Source: Papio anubis (lineage: Eukaryota; Chordata; Mammalia; Primates; Cercopithecidae). Taken from it: 64,000 nucleotides of DNA. The translations under genes and the position numbers were made by a program. The DNA lies in NCBI RefSeq assembly GCF_008728515.1, contig NC_044981.1, forward strand, positions 97,290,043 to 97,354,042, in the 5' to 3' direction. Positions 47,625 through 57,698 of this stretch are shown piece after piece. How positions within the stretch are numbered: position 1 is the first letter of the stretch; the number at the start of each line of letters is the position of its first letter. The notes beneath the pieces are model-generated. The model searched no databases. It worked only from the letters and a program-made list of their open reading frames with translations, and was not told where the DNA came from.

Positions 47625-47729
47625 TGCGTGTGCTTCAATATTTTTGTATGTTTCTGGTCAACAAATTAGCAGATATTACTTATCATGTAATATCTAATGC
47701 AGATGAATATGTACCTCCATTAGCATAAG
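47625..47729 (-). repeat. long inverted repeat D5, right arm
   Basis: gcgtgtgcttcaatatttttgtatgtttctggtcaac...gtaatatctaatgcagatga...ccattagcataag mirrors the left arm. Homology stops sharply at both ends. Confidence 0.9.
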
Positions 47730-48457
47730 CAATATATTTTATTTATATTGTTGCCTCCACCAGAAAAACAAAACAAAACAAAACATTGTCTCTGAAAAAA
47801 TAAACTGATAAAGAAACAACGCCCCAAATTTTTACCATATCATGCTGTGTACCCCTTGATTTATAAATTAAATTGCCATAATGATTTTTAAATTATCTAA
47901 GACCATGCAACCCATGACTTCTATTATGCACATCACATAACAGATACTAGTGACTGCTCATGATCACCTAAGTAAAAGGTACCATCGAATACAGCTTATT
48001 AGTAATTATTCCCTTTAATTACTGCATTTAATCTTGGGAAACACCTTTTTCCACAACTTTTCTGGTCTAAAAATAGAGATAGCTGTTTTATCAGTGCTCT
48101 GGTTTCAGTGTAGAATAAATTGTAGATATGAATGAAACATCTTTGCACTCTATCCCTTTTCCTTTGTGGATCCTTTCTTACTATTTTCCAGTGCTGTAAG
48201 CTGAGTCCACCTTTTAGGAGACATATTCTTTCTTAAAACAAAATGCATTTAATTCCTCATTATCTAGCAAGGCTGTCCACTGTAATGATCTTGTTAAACG
48301 TCTATGTCTTTTTTTCCAGTTGTTTTTGTCTTCTGAAAAAAACACTGGCACACTTTGAAGCATTTTGAAAAGTCTCTGCCCTCCTCTCATCTTGCTAACC
48401 TTTAATTATGAAATTTTGGATTCCTTGAAATACTTAACATAACCTCTCCTTTCTTAG

Positions 48458-48708
48458 GTTCTCCATATCGAGACAAAATTACCATAGCAATTCTTCAGCT
48501 GCAAGAGGAAGGCAAGCTGCATATGATGAAGGAGAAATGGTGGAGGGGCAATGGTTGCCCAGAAGAGGAGAGCAAAGAGGCCAGTGCCCTGGGGGTTCAG
48601 AATATTGGTGGCATCTTCATTGTTCTGGCAGCCGGCTTGGTGCTTTCAGTTTTTGTGGCAGTGGGAGAATTTTTATACAAATCCAAAAAAAACGCTCAGT
48701 TGGAAAAG
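48458..48708 (+). CDS. GRIK2: GRIK2 exon B: end of S2, membrane segment M4 and juxtamembrane tail of GluK2
   Basis: The acceptor is cctttcttag/GT and the donor AAG/gtaaat. The first two bases complete Gly771, and 83 codons follow (S772-K854). It begins SPYRDKITIAILQLQEEGKL and contains the conserved KEKWWRGNGC motif, whose Cys804 pairs with Cys750 of exon A. Residues about 820-840 (IGGIFIVLAAGLVLSVFVAVG) are the hydrophobic M4 helix, which packs against the neighbouring subunit and is needed for tetramer assembly. EFLYKSKKNAQLEK is the cytoplasmic start and includes Ser846, a reported PKC site. The exon ends in phase 0, so it can join either the GluK2b exon at 57102 or the GluK2a exon at 61528 without changing frame. 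If the donor fails, the frame stays open for 47 more codons, to a TAA at 48850-48852. The identification rests on exact family motifs and consistent residue numbering. Confidence 0.97.
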
Positions 48709-48864
48709 GTAAATGTTACTTGTTTACAGTTTAAATTTAAAACAATTTTTGTTGTCATATTAAAACACAAACCAGAAGTGTTTTTATGTTGCCAGCTAAT
48801 GATAATGCTTAGAACTATTGCTCTAAATTGTCTTATGTCATTCATTATGTAACAAAATATTTTA

Positions 48865-48893
48865 TTTTGTGAAATATAACATATTTCACAAAA
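48865..48893 (+). repeat. perfect 13-bp hairpin with 3-nt loop, 156 nt past the exon B donor
   Basis: ttttgtgaaatat (48865-48877), loop aac, atatttcacaaaa (48881-48893): exact reverse complements. Confidence 0.97.
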
Positions 48894-50794
48894 AGACTCA
48901 TAGTCACCTTTAGGATTTTTTATTTAATTGTAATATATTTAATTATAGTCAGCTTCAGGAAAAAATAGCTGTTTCTACTCTTATTACAGACTTAAAAAAA
49001 CTTCTGTTGCTTGAGTTTAGTTTGAGATACAGTTTAGTGATGAGGTTAGTGATGAGATACAGTTAATTAAGTGAGTAAAAATTGGACACTGTAATATGAA
49101 AGAAAAAATACTCTACAGATTAAAAATGAGGTTTTATATACAATATGGGTTAACAGTTTCAAGTTAAAGAGTAAGTTTTTATCTAAATAGCTTTAGTCCA
49201 ATACATTTCTAGTTAAGAAAGATGTTAACTTTCATTGGTGAAATTATAGGTAATTTTCTATATTAATGAGTGTGTGAAAATATTATAGTTTCTTTTTGCC
49301 ATTTAATAGTATTCTTAATCAATTCTTTGGTTTTTTGTACCAGAGTCCTTCTAAAAATATGTATAAACTTCAAAAATATTGAGTCTACTGCTATATTTTG
49401 CATTTTAATGCAGTCATTTGTAAAATGTTTTTTGTATTATCCTTGAAAAGTTGGTCACCTCATTCAGATTCTGTATTTCTAGTGCTATAATTTTCTCATT
49501 TCTGTAAATATGAGGAAGACTAGGAAAATAACTCCTTCAGATGCTACATGACACTGTTTGTATGCAGATTTATTGCTCTGGATATGACGAAACCAACAAT
49601 TTAAAGCCTTCTAGTACATTATTTAATCTTTAGTATGTAAACATCTCTTTTGTTTTTGATAAAACTCACAATATTTTAGACTTAACTTTAATCACTGTGG
49701 CAGAGTGAGATGCTACAATCTTTAATATTTAAGAGGTTTATGAACTTGTATTGGTAAATAAAAAGAGCAGAAAAGTGGTATCTTGAAAATGATGCCATAC
49801 AGGAATACCAGGTAAATATTTTTTCTAATATTCATTGATGTGTTTGTACCTTTAGAAATATTTTTTAAAATAAAAATGCTCCTTTGTCTCTAATAACTTA
49901 CATCATATTTATCCTTCCTGGAATCAGAATTTTGGATACAGTATTTCTATATTTTTGCCTGATTACAGTACTTGACACTGAGGAATGTTATCATAAATGT
50001 ATATTTTTATAATCCCATTTTGTCTGTGACTAAAATAACCAATTAAAATGTTTGAAGAATTCAGAAAATAACATGATTTGTTTTCACAGAACATTCAGGT
50101 TGTTATTTCTGCTGGCTTGGCTAACTCAAATATTGGTTGCATTTGTGTGTCTAAGTACACTTTTTATGTAATACTCATTTTTATAGTGTCATTTTATAAT
50201 GAATTTTGAAACTAAATCTAAAGAGCTAACCAAAGAATAAATATTAACTCATTAATTACCATTTTCATTATAATTTGTCAATCAGTGTGATATTTAATGC
50301 ATTAATGTTCTATATAAGAATGAAAATCATAGAAGAAATACGTGTTTTCTACTTAGAACCTCAAATAATCCATATGTAATAATTTTCAAGTTATAGCTCA
50401 GTATTAAAACAAATTAGTCTCTTGATGATATGTGGTATTCTACTGTACTTACCTCTATGTGTCCCATTCATTTGATTTATCTAGGCTGATTTATCATTGA
50501 TGTATCTCTAGTGCAATTTTGTTTTACATGTATTTGGTTAAAACAAAAACAAAGGATATGAGGATTTAATTTTGTAATGTAATGTGCTTCATTGTTATTA
50601 TGAACAAGTTTAGTTGAATTTTTCAGATATTATCCAGATCTCGACATTCTGTGGATCTATATGACCCTCTAAAAATTAGAAAAATAAAATTAATGTACCT
50701 TTTCAAATGGAAACAATGAGGCATTAACATTGCACTAGAAAGAAATAACTGAGTAGATATTACATGAGCATTATAGTCACTCCACAATGCTTTG

Positions 50795-51490
50795 CACACT
50801 GTCTCTACATAGCTGCCACAATAAAATCCAAATTCCTTAAGTTAGCAGATGAGAGCCTTTCACAGCTGTCCCTGTCCACTGCTGTAGCTTTATGTTTTGT
50901 TCCTTTCCAATTTGCACCTTTACTACAGCCACATTACATTTTAACTCTCAATTTCCCAAGATTATACTCTTCCTTTTGACTGGAGCAATTCTTGTCTATT
51001 ATTCTACCTTGCAAACTCTCACAAACATTTTATATTAGGCATTTAAAATGAAACATTAACTTGTCCAGAAAGCTTTCCCTAATCAAAAGATATAATGGGT
51101 TTGGGCACAGAGCATAGCTTGTTTCTAAGAAGTGGAAGTAGGTTTTCATTTCCTACTGCAATGAAAAAAAATGTGACTCATGTATCTCATCTTTTTACTT
51201 AGTTTATTTCAGGTACTGTCATAATCTAAAAACATGTATCTCCTTTTGAGAAAGCTGGGAAGGTATTTTGCCCCATGTCAAACCATTTCCAGCATTAGGT
51301 CTAGATATCTTCACTCTGTGAAACCCTAAGCACATCTCCATTATCCTGTTGACAGTATTGTATTCATATTTGCTGGTTTCTGAGTGTGGGTGCCTTTTCA
51401 CATATTAAATTCTTCTTGCCTTTAGGACAAAGACCTAGTATTTTTTGTTTGTATCTCCAAGGCCTCAAATAGTGCCTGGTGGCATAATAT
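50795..51490 (+). mobile_element. L2-like copy
   Basis: ataaaatccaaattccttaag, gagagcctttcacagctgtccctg, cagaaagctttccctaatcaa and, at the end, aggacaaagacctagtatt...agtgcctggtggcat follow the L2 3' half in order. A foreign stretch may interrupt 51110-51400. Confidence 0.6.
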
Positions 51491-51542
51491 CTATCTACCT
51501 ACCTACCTATTTCTCTATTTACCTACCTACCTATCTACCTAT
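51488..51542. repeat. (CTAC/CTAT)n microsatellite
   Basis: tatctatctacctacctacctatttc...acctacctacctatctacctatc. Confidence 0.92.
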
Positions 51543-53959
51543 CATTTAAATTAAGAATGAAGTTGATTGCAGTAACTTTTTTTAAAAAAGTATCATAAAG
51601 AAACATTATTTTTCTATATATTCAAAATGATAAATAATCATGAATTTAATGGAAATGATTCATTTTATTTATTTTGATAAATTAGGTTCTTGGGGCTCAG
51701 TTCTTCATTTTTCTTAAGAAAATTTAGGTTGGTCTACATGGTCTATATGGCTGTTTAACAAGTTACTTAATTTATTAAAATAAGTCATAAGATAGTCCTA
51801 GATTTTATCATATGTTTGAGAACATACAGAAATTCAGTTTACTTTTACTTATCAAAATTGTGTCTTTAGCCTAGATTTCTTATATTTCAAAAATAAGGTA
51901 AACACTTGTGAGATCAATTATTTACTCAATAAATATTTATTGATAAATAAATATACAGTGAATTGTGTTTTGCCCATTGAAGGAAAGCACGAATGTATTG
52001 GTGACTAAACAGTTTGTCAGATATGTCAGATATATATGAAACTTAGTTGAATGTGAACTTTGTGAATAAAATTTATAAATAACGAATATCTTTCCATATT
52101 AAGTCTTACTTTTAATAACGGTGATAAAATTATATTAATTTATAGGTGAAAATAAAATACCTTGTATAATACATATTATAAATACTAGTGAAAACAAATA
52201 GCTCTTGATAATGATAGCCTTTCTTGTAAGTTGTTGGATAATTAAGATTAATAGGCAAATGTTTCACACTTTTAAATGAGGGCAAGTTAAAAATTAAAAC
52301 AGAAAATAAAGCTGAACTATGTGGACCTTAAAGCATTTTAACAATGGAAATTGCATTCCTTTCAGATAACCACAAGATGGTGTATCATAATTTTTATAAA
52401 AATGGTTTTAATTGTGAAGTATATGTTAATGAATCAAGGACACATTGCTTTTTATTTATTCAAACTTTTAAAATACTTAAAAAGTTTTCTCATCTGAATG
52501 TGTCTGAAAAGGTAACTGATCACCACATGCATTTTATAATTATTTTTCTTTTTGCCTTACATCTTCTTTGATTTTAAAGATATGTCTACTGAAGTTTCAC
52601 TGAGAAAGCAATCCAAGAAACTGTTGTATATCTGAGATAATTATCCCATTTTGGGTGTATGGATTTGGTTGAAAGGCCTTGTTTCCCTCTTCTAAGACTT
52701 ACTTCTGGCTATAACAAGCTGCTTAATATACTGAATTTCGTTTTCTCTGGTAATATTTATAATATATTGGCTTTGTAGGCAAGAATTATAAGATACCATA
52801 ATAACTTTAGTTTTTATTAAACTTTTATAACATGGATTATTAATGTTTAAAATTATGCATTTCTTAAATATTTGAATATGTCTGCTTTTAACAGACATAC
52901 ATAATTTTTCTTTTTTTAGGTTTTCAGCCAGAACAGCAATATAACTTCTATAGTTTGATCTCTTTATGTGTGTTTTGTATATAGAAATAATATTTCCCAT
53001 GTATTTGAAAATGTATTTGTTTATACAAATTGTTTTTATTGAACTGTTTGAATATAAATTTTTGAGTTTCCTGACATAAAAAAATCTTAAGATGAAGCCA
53101 AAAGCACTCCTTATTTTTTAAGTGTAAACTAAGTAAATATGTCTCAGAAATATAAATATATATATTATTGCTCAGATAACTGAATTTGTGCACTAAGGGT
53201 CCCATCTTGAACACACATTGTTGTTGTCTTTAAAATGGTAAAAATGTATTTTTAAATCTATGTGATATTGTTTTTTAGGACATAGTCTACTTTGGTCAAT
53301 ATAGTTGTTTCTATTATAGAACACTGGCAAATTTTACCCAAGAAAATCTCTAAATAATTATATTTTTATGGTGCACTGATAGTTCAAAAATATTTTTTGA
53401 GGGCACATAGAATATTCTTCAGTGTATAGATGAATAACACATTTGGAATATGGCTGTAAATCAGAGTAGTAGAAGCACAAATGAACAAAACATTTCAATC
53501 TGGGGGATGATGAGAACAAAATCAGAGGGTTTAGTTTAAACCCGCAAGACTAGGGATCCTATTTGAAAGGTTATTTACAAGGAAAACACGTAGCAAAGTC
53601 AACTAATTCTGTGTTTCATGGAAACAGAAGAATGAAAATAGGTTGTTCACAGATACCTACGTATAAGCTGCTGTTAACATTTTAAATAATTAGTTCTAAC
53701 AGGAGCAATGCTTTTTCAAGAATATACTTTTTGGGTAAGGTATAGGAATGCAAACAGTGCTATGAATTATAAGTAAAAATTTCATGTCAATATTTATGTT
53801 TTGCCCAGTAATGCCTATTTAGAAACTATAAGATAGCTATACTTTTTTTATTAATTGCATTTGATGTAAGAAATTTTAGCTGCATTTAACTTTACAGAAG
53901 TTAAAAGTTCTAAGTAAATTTTCAGTGTAAAAAATTATAGTTGTAAAGCATAAATATAT

Positions 53960-54044
53960 AATATTTTTTTCTTAAAATAATTTCACAGCTATATTGACTA
54001 AAGTGTTGATTCTTGTCAGACCTTATGTGTTAATTTTTTAACTT
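53960..54044 (+). repeat. direct duplication D4, copy 1
   Basis: tttttcttaaaataatttcacagctatattgactaa...gtgttgattcttgtcagaccttat recurs at 55090-55184. The block tgttgattcttgtcagaccttat is identical. Confidence 0.88.
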
Positions 54045-54701
54045 GATCTTTAGAAGTTAAAAAGTATAAATAAACTTTGGGCAAATGTCCATTTTTTATT
54101 GTTTTTTTAATCACTGCCTTTCTTTGAGAGCTGAGTGTCTTTCAGTTTCCATTAATGACCTATATAATGATTAATCGAATGAATTTTTAAAATGTCTCGA
54201 CATACAAATATAAAATACTGTACTTTGAAATGAAGTGCCAATCTTCATTTTGCTTACTGATCTACTTCCAAATCAGCTAAAGGGTTTTCAGGTCTTTTGT
54301 TTATGATAACCCATTATCTTTGTATCCCCATAAATAATTATTCTTAATTAAAATTATAGCTTATTAATTATACCACCTTATTTTTATAAATGACTTTAGT
54401 TTTTAAAGTGTAATACTACATTTGAATACAAAACTACCCTAAGAGCCATGTAAATATTATTATCTATATAGTACAGATGAGGATAATAAGTATCTCAAGG
54501 GTCAAGTTGTTTTCCAAGGTCAAAGATGCCTAGTCTAAAAGTGTTTCAACCATATCAAGCTGTACAGAATGGAGGCAGAATATTTAACTATTCTTCTTTC
54601 TCCTTGAGTTTTCACTAAGGAAATATATGGATTAGGAGGTTGAATTAGATAAACAGATTATGGGTTTCGGTCATAAGCAGCTTAATAATTTCACTTTCCT
54701 A

Positions 54702-54957
54702 GATAGTAAGCATGAGTTTTGGAATTAAAAAGACTTGGAAACATAACTTTGTTTAACCTTAGATAAAAATTACTTAGCCTCTCTATTCAACTTTTTAAAT
54801 AAATAAATGAAGCAACGAATAAACAAATAAGTTATGAATCCATAATAAAAGTGTTTTAAGAATTAATTAAGATAGTTAATATACATAGAGGGTTTCTTTG
54901 CACATAACTGGCTTATAACAAGAAGCTCTTTTAAAAGTAATATCATTATTATTATTT
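54702..54957 (+). mobile_element. MIR
   Basis: agcatgagttttggaattaaaaagac, aaaaattacttagcctctct, gttttaagaattaattaagatagttaatatac and final attattattattt match MIR in order. 54460-54580 may be a second, antisense MIR remnant. Confidence 0.6.
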
Positions 54958-55089
54958 GTAAAGCTAGTACATTTTAACTGCTGCACCTTATGAAAAGAAA
55001 GTTTTCCAGCAATTAATCATTAGTTATTTGGATGCTACTATTAAAAAAAATCGTATCATTATGACTACTAGCAAAAATGTGATGATTAA

Positions 55090-55184
55090 TATTACTTTTT
55101 CTTAAAATGCATTTTCCAGCTATATTGATTAAATTTGTGTTGATTCTTGTCAGACCTTATTTATGTTTTTTTTTTTTTTTTAAC
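55090..55184 (+). repeat. direct duplication D4, copy 2
   Basis: Diverged copy of 53960-54044, offset ~1131 bp, same strand. A long T run has grown just after the shared block. Confidence 0.88.
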
Positions 55185-56274
55185 TAGCTTAAATAGGGGA
55201 AATTTTAAAATGTATAATGATCCTCAATTTTTCTCTGTCTCATTGTATTTGCAAAATACAATATGAAGATATTGGGTAACTGTTTCTGTTAGAGTAAAGG
55301 TTTCTGAGAATATTTTAATATTTGATTATGTTTATCATTGTGAAATAATCCAGGCTAAAGCATAACATGATTTCTAATTTAATTCACTAAGAAAGATATG
55401 TATTTCTTTTGCCCTCATAATTTTTTTTCTGTCTGCTTTATAATTTAGTGTTCAAAAAACTAACATTTAGTAAGAATAAAGTCCAGGTAAAAAGCTCAGC
55501 TGAGAATGAAATCATTAATGAGGCAGGCTAATATGAGAAAGCTTTCATAGATGGAAGTTAAGATAATAGAGTTCCTGTCTTAGCTCTGAATCTAGTTAGA
55601 TATGTAACTTGAGTTTTTAAGTTTTAATTTTTGTTAGCTGTGAAACTACAGTGATTAATCAATAGGATCATAAAAGATGCTACACGTAAAGTTTCCTTTG
55701 ACTGCTGAATAGCTTATGTAAATAACAAAACATTTTTAAAAGATAGCTGCTCTAAAATTGAATATCAAGAATAAGGTTGTATATATTTTTTAACATGAAT
55801 GATTTAACCAGTCATTTTCCATATTTCATTGCTTCACTGTTATATTCATATAGCCTTAGGTCGATTCACACTTCTGATGTATAGCATTAACTGTTTGATG
55901 TTTTTAAAAGGCTGCCAATCAAAATAGTTATATTCACAAGAATAAAATCAATGGGTCACATTAAATGACATTTATTTTTGTTATTTAACACGCCAATATT
56001 ATGTAAAATATTATATCTTATATCCTATAAATATTTTATTCCATCTTAGTTATTATTATCTAAGGTGGTGGAATTTTCTGCAACTAATCACAGTGACTGT
56101 TTTGATTTGCTTCCACTACATGTGATCTGCCATTCTTGGGCAAATGGCCTACAGAATCAGAAATTAATTAGAGAGTGTCTAAGAATATATATTGTATATC
56201 TGTAATTAGTTAACAAATAATTTAAATGACAAACACAAAATAAAATTTGGTTGATATGTACAAGAATATATTAG

Positions 56275-56311
56275 ACCATTGAAGTACAATGGTATCTCAT
56301 AGATACCATTG
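56275..56311 (+). repeat. two mutually exclusive short hairpins
   Basis: caatggtatc/gataccattg (56287-56296, 56302-56311, loop tcata) is a perfect 10-bp stem. accattg/caatggt (56275-56281, 56287-56293, loop aagta) is a 7-bp stem sharing the middle segment. Confidence 0.9.
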
Positions 56312-57101
56312 ATAGGAGTAGCTCAAATTTTGATAGGGCTCCAAAGAGGATAAGTAGAAATTGTATGTAGAAATGGCTAGGAATCATTCTGAATGAATAC
56401 TAAGATATCATTTAGTTGTTTTATACTATCAAAATTAAGCCAGCAAGATATACAAAATAGGATTTCCTCCTTAAAAATAAATACTAAATGCAGGCTTGAA
56501 AGTAACATATTTTGTGATATTTCTTGATCAATGAATACATATATTCAAAAAGAGCGATGAGTATAAAAGTTAAATCATGCTGGTTATTTTTCTTCAGATA
56601 TTGTGTTTTTCAAAAATAAATATATTGCTAAACATAATGGTTTTAACTTTACAATGAAGCTACATATGTCAATGATCAATGTGGAGCATGATTTCAGCTA
56701 CACGTCAAATATAAAAAAAATCTATGCTTCTCCAAATGCTGTCACATCATCTTATTATAAAAATATATCTTTTAATTAGGAAGTTAAGCTATTTAGAATA
56801 AATATTCTGTAACATCAACAATGATATTCTTGAAAACATTTACTGTGGACTATTTATGTATTTTCTTATTACATTCAAAATACAAAATAGAGCTCTTTAA
56901 ATAAAAAAGCTCTATAAAAAAAGCAATGTAAATATGGCCAAGTTCATACTATCAAGATTTACAGATCTACATTGTTTCAAGAATTAGAGATGTGTAAATA
57001 TAAATTGACTCATTAAATATAATGAATTTTATTAAGAGTTTTACTAATTTAAATGCAATTATACATGCTAACAGCTCAAAGATTTAAATTTTCATTTTCA
57101 G

Positions 57102-57149
57102 GAATCTTCTATTTGGTTAGTGCCACCATACCATCCAGACACTGTTTAG
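57102..57149 (+). CDS. GRIK2: GRIK2 alternative exon: GluK2b (GluR6-2) C-terminal tail
   Basis: After the acceptor ttcattttcag the sequence reads GAATCTTCTATTTGG and translates to ESSIWLVPPYHPDTV followed by TAG (57147-57149). This is the published GluK2b tail. It replaces the last 54 residues of GluK2a with 15 (854+15 = 869 residues). Isoform b lacks the GluK2a basic trafficking motif, Cys858/Cys871, Lys886 and ETMA. The exon's 3' border is unresolved. The best-looking donor is ATG/gttagt at 57188/57189, which would make an 87-nt cassette with the stop only 39 nt before the last junction. That is inside the ~50-nt limit and so predicts escape from nonsense-mediated decay. A second candidate is TTTA/gtaatc at 57148/57149. 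If it is instead a terminal exon, AATAAA at 57770-57775 could serve. Coding identity is certain; the exon end is not. Confidence 0.93.
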   Translation, partial: ESSIWLVPPYHPDTV

Positions 57150-57347
57150 TAATCTTTTGAAACTTACTAAAAGAGGTTTTTAATAATGGTTAGTATCCTT
57201 GTGCCTTTCTTTTTTCTTTTTGTAGTCTGTTATATTAACGTGGAGAAACATTTTTGTTGTTGTTTTCACCCTGAGGAACTTACCTTATTTAATGACACAG
57301 TGTGTGGTTTTCCACCCCTAAGGAGTGATTTTAAAAAGCAAGATAGT

Positions 57348-57509
57348 TGTTTTTCTCTTTCTTCTTCCCTCCAGCTTTCCTCCTCCTCCTCCTCATCTTT
57401 TCTTGCTTTCTTGCTTTCTCCCTTCCTTCCTTCCTTCCTTCCTTCCTTCCTTCCTTCCTTCCTTCCTTCCTTCCTTCCTTCCTTTCTTTCTTTCCTTCCT
57501 TCCTTCTTT

Positions 57510-57568
<59 letters not shown>

Positions 57569-57698
57569 CTTTCTTTTTTTTATTTCTCTCTCTCTCGCTC
57601 TTTCCTTCTTTCTTTCTTCTTTCTCTCTCTCTCTTTTCTCTCTCTTTCTTTTTCTTCTTTCTTTCTGCTTTTCTTTTCTTCTTTCTTCTTTTTTTTAG
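57348..57698 (+). repeat. long polypyrimidine tract ending in a 3'-splice-site-like AG
   Basis: About 350 nt almost purely C/T: TCC units, then (CCTT)n at 57420-57483, then (CTTT)n at 57512-57568, then CT-rich variants, ending ttcttttttttag at 57698. It lies 199 nt after the GluK2b stop codon. Phe/Leu/Ser/Pro ORFs across it are artefacts. Confidence 0.95.

Larger units (their letters stand above)
27739..48457 (+). other. GRIK2: GRIK2 intron between exons A and B (20.7 kb)
   Basis: The donor gtaggt and acceptor tttcttag flank this intron, and the split Gly771 codon (G/GT) confirms the junction. Named repeats inside are listed individually. I see nothing I can name in 29020-32920, 34440-35260, 41080-43130 or 47735-48400. 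Confidence 0.95.
48709..57101 (+). other. GRIK2: GRIK2 intron between exon B and the GluK2b exon (8.4 kb)
   Basis: It runs from donor gtaaat to acceptor ttttcag. It is AT-rich and holds an L2 copy, a MIR copy, a duplicated 85-bp segment and two short perfect hairpins, all listed separately. I recognise nothing in 48900-50780, 51550-53950 or 55190-56270. Confidence 0.93.

Noticed and set aside
46671..47729. Inverted repeat as a DNA transposon with terminal inverted repeats
   Set aside because: No target-site duplication, no transposase remnant and no match to known TIR ends that I recall; left as an inverted duplication.
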